Assembly (NCBI GenBank): GCA_045587485.1
Contig: JAZNCI010000005.1
Span: 1 to 64,000, forward strand
DNA length: 64,000 bases
Direction of reading: 5' to 3'
From: SIG440 sp045587485
GTDB lineage: Bacteria; Bacillota; Clostridia; Monoglobales; Monoglobaceae
Shown: positions 1-8,447 of the stretch, in pieces
Layout of the letters: the number at the start of each line of letters is the position of its first letter
How positions within the stretch are numbered: position 1 is the first letter of the stretch
Program-made: the position numbers and the translations under genes
Notes under the pieces: model-generated
The model's database searches: none
The model's input: only the letters and a program-made list of their open reading frames with translations
What the model was told of the DNA's origin: nothing

Positions 1-26
1 ACTGCGCGATTGGACATAAGAAAAGA

Positions 27-324
27 AAAGGTCATCTTTCGATGACCTTTCAGACTGTCGAAAAACTCGGTCTACCGCAAGTGGAAAATTTACAAATATA
101 TTGTAGGGAGAAGCGTTCTCGGCTGTCCGCATGTGAAACAAAAAGGAAATGGCAAAGAAAACATCGAGTTTTCTTTGCCATTACTTGCTTTTTGCGAAAT
201 CGTTCTCTACCATACCCGCGTATGCCGACGAAAACGATTTCACAAAATATACACTTCGTTTCTCAGCGTCTGCTCAGCTTGATGACAAAGTCATCAAGCT
301 GAGGGTGCTTGGCAGCACCCTTTT
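27..324. repeat. Cluster of perfect inverted repeats; no gene in 1-322
   Basis: No convincing gene lies in the first 322 bases. The stretch instead holds a run of hairpins: 27-36/41-50 (10-bp arms), 148-162/168-182 (15-bp arms), 196-204/233-241 enclosing 211-215/220-224, 273-286/290-303 (14-bp arms) and 303-309/314-320. The first is followed on the minus strand by a T-rich run and could end minus-strand transcription. The last is followed by TTTT on the plus strand. Short ORFs here merely read through the hairpin arms. It may be a decayed small mobile element or stacked terminators; the sequence does not decide. Confidence 0.6.
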
Positions 325-2515
325 ATCGTATTATTAATTTTTCTTTTAACCCAGAAAATCTCATCAGTACGTTATTATTATCTACAAACTGTTTCAATAT
401 TTCTTCTTTGCCCACAAGTATAACCAATTTTTTAGCACGGGTTATGGCGGTATAAAGCAGATTGCGTGTCATCAGCAGTCTGTGTGTGTCAAAAATTGGC
501 ATTATGACAACATCAAACTCGCTGCCTTGACTTTTGTGAACAGTCACCGCATAGGCAAGCTCAAGCTCGTCAAGCCCCATAAAGTCATAAACCACCTTGC
601 GGTCATCAAACAGCACAGTCACAGTCTGTTTGGGAACATTTATGTCGGTTACAAATCCAACATCGCCGTTAAATACCCCCTGCCCCTTTTCCAAGTCAGA
701 AAGCCGTGTCCACTCTAAGTTATAATTATTTTTATTCTGCATAACCTTGTCACCCACACGGAAGGTATAACTGCCCACCGTTTTTTCAGAAATGCGCATC
801 TGTTTGGGATTAAGCCGCCTTTGCAGAATTTCATTAAGGCTCTGCACGCCTATAAGCGATTTTCGTGTGGGGGTAAGCACCTGAATTTGTGAAATGCTGT
901 CCACACCATAGGTTTTGGGAATTCTTCTCTCGCACAAATCGGCAATAGTTTCGCAAAGCTGCTCGGGATTTGAACATTTCAGCATAAAGAAATCATTGTC
1001 AGGGTCGTTGCAAAAAGGCATTTCGCCGCGGTTTATGCGGTGAGCATTGACAACAATCATACTCTCCTTTGCCTGCCTGAAAATCTCGGTCAATTTGACA
1101 CACTGCAGACATTGGCTTTCAATTATATCCTTAAGCACATTTCCCGCCCCGACTGCAGGGAGCTGGTCGCAATCCCCCACCATTATAAGCCGTGCATTTT
1201 TCGGCAATGCAAGCAAAAGGCTGTGCATAAGCAAAACATCAACCATTGACATTTCGTCAATAATCAGAATATCACATTCAAGCTTATTCTTCTCGTTTCT
1301 GCCAAAACAAACCCGACTACCCTCAGAGGGCATATTTTCAAGAAGACGGTGGATGGTTTTTGCCTCCATCCCGCAGACCTCGGTCATTCGCTTTGCTGCT
1401 CTTCCGGTAGGTGCCGCCAGTGCAATTCTTTTGCCCTGACGTTCCATTATATTTATTATGGTATTGATTATTGTGGTTTTTCCTGTGCCGGGGCCGCCTG
1501 TTATTACCATAGCAGAATTCTCAAAGCAGGCAAAAACAGCATCCCTTTGTGTATCTGCAAGAACAATCCCATTTTCTGCCTCTGCTCTTTCAATCAGTTC
1601 TTCCGTCTCACGACGATTAGTTTCAAAAATCAATCCACTCATTTCACGCAGTCTTGATGCAACACCCCGTTCAGCATCATAAAACGTCTTAAGATATACC
1701 GCATCAAATTCCTCGTGGGGTTCCACCATCAACTCACCCTTAACGCAAAGCTGTGCCACGGCATCCTCTGCCTCGCCTGCATCAATCTCCAAAGTCGCTT
1801 TTGTCTGGGCTACAAGTGTTGATTTTGGCAAAAATGTGTGACCGCTGAGATATCCTGCATTGAGAAGAGTGCTCATAACCCCTGAACATACTCTCGGTAC
1901 AAAATTCAAAGGGAGATGCATCTCCTCACGGATTTTATCGCAGATTTTAAATGTAAAGCCGTCAATACTGCTCAGAACAAACGGGTTTTCTGCGGCATAA
2001 TTTATTATATTTTCTCCAAAGGTCCGATACGCCTTTACTGCAAGATTTGGTGACACACCAAACCTTTGAAAAAATACAACAATATTTTTAAGACCAATCT
2101 GTTCAACAAACCTTTTATATATTTCCTGAGCCTTGGCAACGGAAATCCCTTTAATCTGTGTCAGCCTGTCGGGCTCTTTTTCAATAATCTCAAGTGCCTG
2201 TGTGCCAAATTTCTCTACAATTCGCCTTGCTGTGGTTTTGCCAATATGCGGCAGAACGCCTGAGCCAAGATAAAGTTCAATTTCGCTTTCGGTTTCAGGC
2301 ATAAGCCTTTCAAAGCTGCATACACTAAACTGTTGACCATATTCGGGATGGTTTTTCCACTCGCCCACGGCAGTAATCCTCTCGCCCTCAGAAATTCCCG
2401 GCATATATCCCGTCAGGGTATAAAGGTGTCCACCTGATGAAATATCACAAACGGTGTACCCATTTGATTGATTTTCATATATTACGTCTTCTATTACACC
2501 GTCGATTTTTTCCAC
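323..2515 (-). CDS. recD2: RecD2-type DNA helicase (YrrC family)
   Basis: A 730-residue superfamily 1B helicase of the RecD2/YrrC family, which acts in DNA repair and recombination without RecBC. The N-terminus has the OB-like domain and helix-hairpin-helix region of RecD2. Walker A (GGPGTGKTT) lies near residue 340, motif II (IIDEMSMVD) near 420, and the C-terminal helicase motif (YAVTVHKSQGSEFD) near 660. Length is normal for the family. The start is GTG at 2515, with a strong GGGAGGTG ribosome site about 8 bases upstream. It is a housekeeping gene directly beside the lysis end of the phage-like cluster and appears undamaged by it. Confidence 0.95.
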   Translation of the reverse strand: MEKIDGVIEDVIYENQSNGYTVCDISSGGHLYTLTGYMPGISEGERITAVGEWKNHPEYGQQFSVCSFERLMPETESEIELYLGSGVLPHIGKTTARRIVEKFGTQALEIIEKEPDRLTQIKGISVAKAQEIYKRFVEQIGLKNIVVFFQRFGVSPNLAVKAYRTFGENIINYAAENPFVLSSIDGFTFKICDKIREEMHLPLNFVPRVCSGVMSTLLNAGYLSGHTFLPKSTLVAQTKATLEIDAGEAEDAVAQLCVKGELMVEPHEEFDAVYLKTFYDAERGVASRLREMSGLIFETNRRETEELIERAEAENGIVLADTQRDAVFACFENSAMVITGGPGTGKTTIINTIINIMERQGKRIALAAPTGRAAKRMTEVCGMEAKTIHRLLENMPSEGSRVCFGRNEKNKLECDILIIDEMSMVDVLLMHSLLLALPKNARLIMVGDCDQLPAVGAGNVLKDIIESQCLQCVKLTEIFRQAKESMIVVNAHRINRGEMPFCNDPDNDFFMLKCSNPEQLCETIADLCERRIPKTYGVDSISQIQVLTPTRKSLIGVQSLNEILQRRLNPKQMRISEKTVGSYTFRVGDKVMQNKNNYNLEWTRLSDLEKGQGVFNGDVGFVTDINVPKQTVTVLFDDRKVVYDFMGLDELELAYAVTVHKSQGSEFDVVIMPIFDTHRLLMTRNLLYTAITRAKKLVILVGKEEILKQFVDNNNVLMRFSGLKEKLIIR

Positions 2516-2545
2516 CTGTGTTCACCTCCCGTTTTGCGTATACTA

Positions 2546-2574
2546 ATTATATCGCATTGCAATTCTTATGTCAA
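2546..2574 (-). promoter_or_regulatory. Consensus promoter of recD2
   Basis: On the minus strand TTGACA (2569-2574) and TATAAT (2546-2551) are separated by exactly 17 bases, a perfect sigma-A-type promoter about 30 bases upstream of the recD2 GTG. It lies in the 87-base gap after the phage-like amidase gene, so recD2 has its own promoter. Confidence 0.8.
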
Positions 2575-2602
2575 TGAACACAGGCGGAAAATTTTAGTTG
2601 TA

Positions 2603-3169
2603 TCAGGCAATAGCCTGAGCAATTTTTATTACGAGTTCTTCTCCGTACCTATAGCACAGCAAAAATTCAATTGTTTCGTCTTCAAGCCCCGTCTTTGCCT
2701 GAATAATTTCTATCGCATCTTCAACTGTCATCTCATATTCTCCTTTTCTGATTTCTTCAAACGGAAAGTTTCCACCCGGGCACGCCGTGCTTTGAAAATC
2801 CCTGTGCTTTTTAACCTCGGCATCTGGGTACAACCCTTTAAGGTGCAAAATAAGCTCTTGACCCGCTTTAAGCTGTGCCGGCAGCATTTTTTCATCCTCA
2901 AAATTCCCCTCAAAGCAAACGCCAATGCTTTTGTCATTATATCCAGTGCAGTGTGCACCCACCGTACCGATTGGGCGGCCACGAAAAACACTGCCATCTT
3001 TGCGCACATAAAAATGATAGCCTATACCGCTCCAGCCGTTGGCAAGATGCCCTTTATGAATACTCTGCACATCACCGCTCCCTGCACGGTGATGCAAAAT
3101 AATATATTTTGTCTTGCTCCGTTTTGAAAGATTTCCATTCCAGCTAAAGTCTTTATCAATTATTTTCAA
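2603..3169 (-). CDS. Phage-type N-acetylmuramoyl-L-alanine amidase (endolysin)
   Basis: A 188-residue Amidase_2 (PGRP/T7 lysozyme-like) enzyme expected to cleave the bond between MurNAc and the peptide stem. The zinc-site signatures are visible: ILHHRAG near residue 26, GAHCTGYNDKSIG near 72 and HRDFQSTACPGG near 121, where the His and Cys are ligands in the family. The last 45 residues form a short helical tail that may bind wall or drive oligomerisation. The start is TTG at 3169 behind GGAGG, inside the end of the holin gene (14-base overlap). It is the last gene of the cluster, in a holin-endolysin lysis cassette. Confidence 0.9.
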   Translation of the reverse strand: MKIIDKDFSWNGNLSKRSKTKYIILHHRAGSGDVQSIHKGHLANGWSGIGYHFYVRKDGSVFRGRPIGTVGAHCTGYNDKSIGVCFEGNFEDEKMLPAQLKAGQELILHLKGLYPDAEVKKHRDFQSTACPGGNFPFEEIRKGEYEMTVEDAIEIIQAKTGLEDETIEFLLCYRYGEELVIKIAQAIA

Positions 3170-3596
3170 ACAACGCTGCCTCCTTCTTTTCCTTCAAAAT
3201 CTCAATCGCCTTTGTTATAACCTCTGGAAGCGGCAACCCCATAAGCCCAGCGTTTTCCACTATTGATATAACTTCATTTGCTATAAAACCAATTATTGTA
3301 GTTGTTCTTATGTAGTCTGTACCAATCAGCATGTCCAGCCGATGTGCTATAAGAACAAAAAGCATAGTTACTCCCTTTTTACAAAGCCCCATCCAGCCTG
3401 CATGACTGTTCAATGCACCAGTTTTTGACTTGTTGCTCTTATGGAATACCCCTGCAACAATCAGCCCCATAACAAAGTCAATTGCCATAAATATCACAAG
3501 AGTTATTATATCCTCTGTCCAGCCGCCAAACAGCTTTGCTATAAAGCCGCCTGCTATCCCCAATACCGTGCAAATCACCGCCTTTATATTCGTCAA
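3156..3596 (-). CDS. Phage holin (toxin secretion/phage lysis family)
   Basis: A 146-residue membrane protein of the holin_4 / phage lysis holin family. Hydrophobic segments are visible around residues 7-24, 31-50, 75-90 and 95-110, with a charged C-terminal tail (EILKEKKEA). It should time release of the amidase by making pores in the cell membrane. The likely start is TTG at 3596, eight bases after GGAGG inside the end of the preceding gene. Longer readings upstream would add a basic stretch overlapping that gene and are less likely. Confidence 0.85.
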   Translation of the reverse strand: MTNIKAVICTVLGIAGGFIAKLFGGWTEDIITLVIFMAIDFVMGLIVAGVFHKSNKSKTGALNSHAGWMGLCKKGVTMLFVLIAHRLDMLIGTDYIRTTTIIGFIANEVISIVENAGLMGLPLPEVITKAIEILKEKKEAALFENN

Positions 3597-3597
3597 A

Positions 3598-3798
3598 TTA
3601 CACACCCTCCATTTCTTTTTCCATTCTCGCCTTTTCTTCAGCAAGATAGGCCTCATATTCTGCCTCGGTTATCTCGTGCCAATTTTCAGGCTTGTCATTA
3701 CAGCCAAGATAAATCTCCTTGCCATAATCTGTGCCGTTTGTCAGCACCATACCCTCTGATGCTGTGAGCTTTGTAAGATTTATTGTTGTTTTCTCCAT
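3598..3798 (-). CDS. Small acidic phage protein of tail/lysis junction (unknown)
   Basis: A 66-residue acidic protein preceded by a good ribosome site (GGAGG, about 8 bases before ATG). Small proteins ending in an E/A/K-rich helix such as EITEAEYEAYLAEEKARMEK occur between fibre and holin genes in other clostridial prophages, where some are called XkdX-like. I do not recognise a domain, and no function can be assigned. Its stop is one base before the TTG of the holin, so the two are probably translationally coupled. Confidence 0.6.
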   Translation of the reverse strand: MEKTTINLTKLTASEGMVLTNGTDYGKEIYLGCNDKPENWHEITEAEYEAYLAEEKARMEKEMEGV

Positions 3799-3811
3799 TT
3801 TAAAATCCTCC

Positions 3812-4513
3812 TTAACTTAATAAAGCAATTGTCCAGTTGGGTTTTGTTGCAACCAATGCTGCCCAAGCTGTTTCGGCATCTGCATATTCATCTGGGTGTG
3901 CGCTATAGTACGTTGCCTTTGCTGTGGCGTTAAAAGTAAGCGTTTGTCCTGTTGCATTATTCGATAATGCCGACACTATATTTTTAATAGTTTTTGCAGT
4001 TAGCTCAGAGCTCCATTTAAAAGAAACACTGTTTGGTATAACCCCTTCAATCTCATCTATCTGGGTTAAACGCTTGCAATTTTGAAAAGGATAACGACCA
4101 AAAACAGCACCCTGTTTAATGACGAGCTTACCTATCCTTATCAAATGTGTTGTGCTGAATGTATTAATTAATTCTCTGGCACAGTAAACCTCTTCAATTT
4201 CCTGCACATCACTTGAGGCAAATACATAATCAGCGTCGGTCACATCCGAAAAGTCTATTTGTTCTTTTGTTATTTTAGGAATACCGCGAGAGCGATGAAA
4301 CATATATCCCGCTTGGTTTGCTTTAAGAGTTTTAGGTGGATTAAAACCGCCCACTTCACTAAAGTTATAGTCCCTGAACGTAAGACGGTAAGAGGTTCTG
4401 GTATAGTTGGCTGTTACTGCCGACCACCAGGCACGCCTTTCAGATTCCTTGCCTTTTTCATACACCTTTTGTTCATTTTCCGCTATTGTTGTCAGCTTTT
4501 CTGCAATGCTCAT
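3812..4513 (-). CDS. Phage tail fibre-like protein with BspA-type leucine-rich region
   Basis: A 233-residue protein. The N-terminal helix (MSIAEKLTTIAENEQKVYEKG) matches the attachment helix common to tail or fibre proteins of clostridial prophages. The middle has alternating hydrophobic ladders resembling BspA-like leucine-rich repeats. The C-terminal block (LTAKTIKNIVSAL, then a Trp-containing end) is usual in those proteins. A role in host or surface recognition is inferred. The start ATG overlaps the stop of the baseplate gene (ATGA), indicating coupled translation. Confidence 0.65.
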   Translation of the reverse strand: MSIAEKLTTIAENEQKVYEKGKESERRAWWSAVTANYTRTSYRLTFRDYNFSEVGGFNPPKTLKANQAGYMFHRSRGIPKITKEQIDFSDVTDADYVFASSDVQEIEEVYCARELINTFSTTHLIRIGKLVIKQGAVFGRYPFQNCKRLTQIDEIEGVIPNSVSFKWSSELTAKTIKNIVSALSNNATGQTLTFNATAKATYYSAHPDEYADAETAWAALVATKPNWTIALLS

Positions 4514-5586
4514 TCACTCACCCCCATAAGCTGATTTTGAATAGCAATAATATGGTCGAGAGCCGCGTTTATGCTGCCGATTTGTCCGTCAACGTAGCTT
4601 TCATAATAATTATAAAAATCTTCAAAATACCACTGGGGGTTGGTGCCATCATACCAAATTACATAAGAACCCCTGTCCAATGCTATTATAAAATGGATAA
4701 AATCATTTTCGTATATCTCAACGTTTGTCGATTGGTATTGTGCCCCGTTAATATTTGCAATTGCCAACAGATTTTTACCATTATTATAAGCCTCTAGTAT
4801 CTGCTCCGCAGTTTTGTCTGATGCAACAACCGAGCGGCTATCTGATTCTACTGTAAAATTAACAACAAATGGTGCGGCTTTCTCTATAATTTCTGCCTTA
4901 TCCGACTCTGTCCAATAATCAACGCCCTTCTGTGGCGTGTAACCGTCCTTGCCGTCAATTCCGTTTGTACCATTAGTCCCATCAACGCCTTCTGCCTTAA
5001 CCCCTGTATCGACATATGTATCTTTCACAATGTCATACTTGAACCAATTTCCATTATTACCAACATAGGGAACAGCAATCTTTGATAACTCAACCTTCCA
5101 CTGTTCCAACACATCTGCATACTGTTTAAGAATCTCGCCTGAATTATACATTCCCGACGAAACAAATATTCCCTTAAATATAGACGTGTTCCAGGCATAC
5201 TCAACTGTTCCGTCCTCTGCAGTACACGAAAACCGTACTAAAAAAGTTAATGCACCGACTCTCTGTGTTGCATTTTGGGATACCAACCACGAAAAAACAA
5301 CCCTTGTTTCATCCTCTTCATCAATTCCCATATCCGTAACTTCATATACACCTGCAGCCTCTTCTTTGGAATCATTGTCAGTATTCTTGTAATGAATCTC
5401 AACCCTATTGCAATCCATCATATCGTGCCCCTCAATGTATCTGGGCAACGCAAAGCCAAATCTTTCTGAATTATGGTCGTACTGAATAACTGTTGTTTTC
5501 GATGACGAGGCATTGTTAATTGCTCTTGTAACAGGGTCAATTTCAAATTTTGCATCGGTATCGATTATAATATCTTTATGTTTCAT
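4510..5586 (-). CDS. Baseplate upper protein-like (BppU N-terminal domain) with collagen-like linker
   Basis: A 358-residue protein. Residues 1-150 resemble the BppU N-terminal domain of lactococcal-type baseplates (IIIDTDAKFEIDPVTRAINN at the start, then a beta-rich region). Residues about 195-215 form a short Gly-X-Y-like stretch (GVDGTNGTNGIDGKDG), as in trimeric phage fibres, followed by the common YTPQKGVDYWT motif. The C-terminal part is unassigned. It probably links the distal tail to the fibre. The start has a strong GGGAGG site. It overlaps the next gene by 4 bases. Confidence 0.75.
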   Translation of the reverse strand: MKHKDIIIDTDAKFEIDPVTRAINNASSSKTTVIQYDHNSERFGFALPRYIEGHDMMDCNRVEIHYKNTDNDSKEEAAGVYEVTDMGIDEEDETRVVFSWLVSQNATQRVGALTFLVRFSCTAEDGTVEYAWNTSIFKGIFVSSGMYNSGEILKQYADVLEQWKVELSKIAVPYVGNNGNWFKYDIVKDTYVDTGVKAEGVDGTNGTNGIDGKDGYTPQKGVDYWTESDKAEIIEKAAPFVVNFTVESDSRSVVASDKTAEQILEAYNNGKNLLAIANINGAQYQSTNVEIYENDFIHFIIALDRGSYVIWYDGTNPQWYFEDFYNYYESYVDGQIGSINAALDHIIAIQNQLMGVSE

Positions 5587-5600
5587 TTTATATTACCTCC

Positions 5601-6470
5601 CTACACCAACGTTATCGTCATATCGAGAAAGTGGATAAAATGTTCTTCATTTTCACGAATATCCGTAAATAATGTCAAAACACCGTCAACCATCTCAAAC
5701 CCATACTGTTGATATGTTCCTCCGCCTCCAAACCAAACCTGTCCGTTGGTCAATATCTTGCGTATTGTAGAACTTGCATTGTAATTACTCACCGCAAGTA
5801 AAAATTTGTTCTTTCTTAGGTCGAATATACATCTGTTGTCTTCAAAATCCGCAATAGCATAGTTGAATTTGCTTATATCAGTATTCACCTTGCCCACAGC
5901 ATAACGCTTGTGACCGATACGATAATCTGAGTCCTTATAATTTATATACTCTGTCTGTTCAAGTTTTACACTAGCCACACGATTGGCGCCCAGTGTTGCA
6001 ATCTTTGACCGTGCAAATTCTCTTTTGTCGGTAATCTCGCCCTTGGCTGAAATTTCAGCAAGGCACACATATTCACCGCTGTCGGGCAAACTCTTGGCAA
6101 ATAAAATATCCGCGGTCTGCAAAGCCTTATTATAATACGCATACACAAACCCTGCCGTATTGGGCGATACCGCAACCGTGTAGCTGCTGCTGTCCACCGT
6201 GAGCCTTACTCCGCTTTCAAAAAACACTATTCCCTGTGCAACTCTAACCATCATATTCTGCGTCCCTTTATTCTGAACCGTGCACTTGCAGCCCTCAAGC
6301 TGAACTCCCGTGCCAACCAATGCCGATGTCAGCACATTTAAATCCGACACATTATAGCTGCTCTTTGAAACAAAGGGTGCAACACCTGCCCCCACCAGAC
6401 TTCTCGTTATGTCGTTTATGTCCTCTGTTCCATAAACTGTGTTGTCTGCAAAACTGTATTTAATACCCAT
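5601..6470 (-). CDS. Phage tail/baseplate structural protein, unassigned
   Basis: A 289-residue protein with a beta-rich composition and no signal peptide or membrane segment. It lies between the Gp37-like tail protein and the BppU-like protein, with 14 bases to the latter and a GAGGAG ribosome site before its ATG. The pattern of an N-terminal segment followed by aromatic/Gly-rich beta strands (VWFGGGGTYQQYGF) suggests a baseplate or carbohydrate-contacting component, but I do not recognise the family. Position is the main evidence. Confidence 0.6.
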   Translation of the reverse strand: MGIKYSFADNTVYGTEDINDITRSLVGAGVAPFVSKSSYNVSDLNVLTSALVGTGVQLEGCKCTVQNKGTQNMMVRVAQGIVFFESGVRLTVDSSSYTVAVSPNTAGFVYAYYNKALQTADILFAKSLPDSGEYVCLAEISAKGEITDKREFARSKIATLGANRVASVKLEQTEYINYKDSDYRIGHKRYAVGKVNTDISKFNYAIADFEDNRCIFDLRKNKFLLAVSNYNASSTIRKILTNGQVWFGGGGTYQQYGFEMVDGVLTLFTDIRENEEHFIHFLDMTITLV

Positions 6471-6474
6471 TTTC

Positions 6475-7602
6475 TCACTCCTCCAAACTTTGTAATACCG
6501 GTTTTACGCCCGCTGTGTCAATGTCATAAAAAATTTCCACCGCACATACTCTTTTTCTTTCTGCGGACCTGTAATTTCCAAACTGCGTATGAAGCCTTAC
6601 AATATCGCCCTCGGTATAATCGGTTCCGTATTCAACATTTCTCAAAGCTGTTTCACTTTGTTCAATTATCTTCATCTGACCAAACTCTGTCTTTGCCTCG
6701 TCAAAGGTTTTAACACCCGTCACAATTCCTTCCCACCGTGCTGCACCCTCTGTTTTTGAATTGTCAATATACTGCCACACAAATCTTGGTCTCTCTGCCG
6801 ACGTTTTCCATTTTCCGTCAGTACTGTCGCAATACAGATAACAGCCCGCCGTACAAGTCAGCCCAAACACAGTTGCATCCGATGTAATCCTGTAATACTT
6901 AAACGCATTGGATTGCTGACTATCTTTCAAGGCAGGTGAGTTTTCGGATGCGCTCCAATTACCCATATTCAGCATCTCCCTCTGATACCATCCGCAGTTA
7001 TCCACAAGCTCCTGCATATCACGGGTAAGCCTCATATCACAGGCAGTACGGTTTGAAACTGAAATCAACAACGGCTGCACTTTACCCTTGCGGACCGAAA
7101 AAATAAATCGTCTGCCCACAACATCCGCACGCAGATTAAATCCAAGCCCCAACGGTTGAAGTACGCCGCACACGGTGTCATATACTGTTTTGGGCTCTTC
7201 TTCCGAATAATCAGTCATATCCATCTCAGCCACGAAATCTGCCACATCCACAAAATCACCCATAGCAGTTTTCACGGCATATTCAGCAATTTGTTCAGGG
7301 CTCTTTCCTGAAAGCGAAAAAGGTGCAAGAACTCTTTTGGTCATAAGCCATTCGGGCGTTCTGCCGAAAATTGCAATATCCTCGCCCAATCTCCAGCCGG
7401 TAACTATCATCTGCGTATCCTTTGCAACACATATAATATACGGATTTTTCTGAAGAATTTCTATAATCTCTGTTCTGCTTATGGGAAAATGAATTTCCGA
7501 ATTACCCCAACCGCAATACTTTTGGGTAACATTCAGGGAAATAAACCCGACAAACTGACCTAACGCCTCAAGACTGAAATTATAAAAGAACACGTCATTC
7601 AC
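6475..7602 (-). CDS. Siphovirus Gp37-like tail protein (ReqiPepy6 type)
   Basis: A 375-residue protein resembling the siphovirus ReqiPepy6 Gp37-like family, which sits at the tail tip after the distal tail protein. The start is GTG at 7602: it overlaps the stop of the distal tail gene in a GTGA arrangement and gives the N-terminus MNDVFFYNFSLE. The upstream reading beginning MQIQQ is less likely. The middle has a Cys-containing region (GLTCTAGCYLYCDSTDG) that looks like an inserted domain. It is expected to form part of the hub through which DNA leaves the tail. Confidence 0.75.
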   Translation of the reverse strand: MNDVFFYNFSLEALGQFVGFISLNVTQKYCGWGNSEIHFPISRTEIIEILQKNPYIICVAKDTQMIVTGWRLGEDIAIFGRTPEWLMTKRVLAPFSLSGKSPEQIAEYAVKTAMGDFVDVADFVAEMDMTDYSEEEPKTVYDTVCGVLQPLGLGFNLRADVVGRRFIFSVRKGKVQPLLISVSNRTACDMRLTRDMQELVDNCGWYQREMLNMGNWSASENSPALKDSQQSNAFKYYRITSDATVFGLTCTAGCYLYCDSTDGKWKTSAERPRFVWQYIDNSKTEGAARWEGIVTGVKTFDEAKTEFGQMKIIEQSETALRNVEYGTDYTEGDIVRLHTQFGNYRSAERKRVCAVEIFYDIDTAGVKPVLQSLEE

Positions 7603-8447
7603 ACAATCACCGCCTCGCAATAAATATTGCTGTATCTGCATTCAACCGTAAATTCCGATTGGACATCCCCCACAATTACCGACAAATCGTTTATTCCTAT
7701 ATCAAGAACAAAATCACCCAAAAAAGTGTCATCCGACAAATTATTCAGCAGATTTCCCGTAATACTACTTAGAATTTTGCGGTTTTTTATGTCCACGGTT
7801 ATTTCATCACCTGACTTAGGGGCATATTCAAGTACAATCCTCGCCCCTGTGGTGTTATTTGTTATTATCACAGTTTCAGCACTTTGAAGAGCCTTTGGAC
7901 ATTTAATATAAATGCACGGCTCGATTGAATAATCCCCCAGATTTTTAATTGCCGCTCCCATAACAGTAGTACCAAAAACGACAGGAAGTGTAAACGGCGT
8001 ACTGAGATTTTTTGTTCGCATATAAAGAGCAACAGCATTTTCGAATGTATCCTCAAAATAAGGCTTGTCGCAAATAAACTGTACCGCAAATTCTGCAATT
8101 TTGCCCTTCAGAACACGGGCAGGGTCGGGAATTTTAACTTGATTGCAGTAAATTCTTCGACTGATTTCATTGTTCTCGATATGCAACCAGCCCGGCTCAA
8201 TTAAAATCTTCATTGTATCTCTTGCAATAGCTGAAATATCCTGTCCGCAGATTTCCGCTTTTATCGTTATCGCCCTTGGTAATGCACGGGATGAGATGGT
8301 TTCCTGACCATCATAGCCCGCAAAAACCGCCGTAATATATTCACGCTCTGCAATCCCAAACCCGTCTGCTTCTATCAGGCGGATACTGGATGCCGAATTC
8401 CCCGATATTTCAACTGTGCCAAGGTTGTTTTTATATATTAATTGCAT
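7599..8447 (-). CDS. Phage distal tail protein (Dit)
   Basis: A 282-residue protein of the siphovirus distal tail (Dit / Sipho_tail) family, which forms the ring between tail tube and baseplate. Diagnostic features are the N-terminal beta barrel (ISGNSASSIRLIEADGFG), the central region around NQVKIPDPARVLKGKIAEFAV, and a C-terminal galectin-like half. Its ATG shares a base with the stop of the preceding gene (TAATG), and its stop overlaps the GTG of the Gp37-like gene, so the three are translated as a coupled set. Confidence 0.8.
   Translation of the reverse strand: MQLIYKNNLGTVEISGNSASSIRLIEADGFGIAEREYITAVFAGYDGQETISSRALPRAITIKAEICGQDISAIARDTMKILIEPGWLHIENNEISRRIYCNQVKIPDPARVLKGKIAEFAVQFICDKPYFEDTFENAVALYMRTKNLSTPFTLPVVFGTTVMGAAIKNLGDYSIEPCIYIKCPKALQSAETVIITNNTTGARIVLEYAPKSGDEITVDIKNRKILSSITGNLLNNLSDDTFLGDFVLDIGINDLSVIVGDVQSEFTVECRYSNIYCEAVIV

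Noticed and set aside
42..337. Two plus-strand ORFs in the first 340 bases
   Set aside because: They read through perfect inverted repeats and lack ribosome sites; no protein family is evident.
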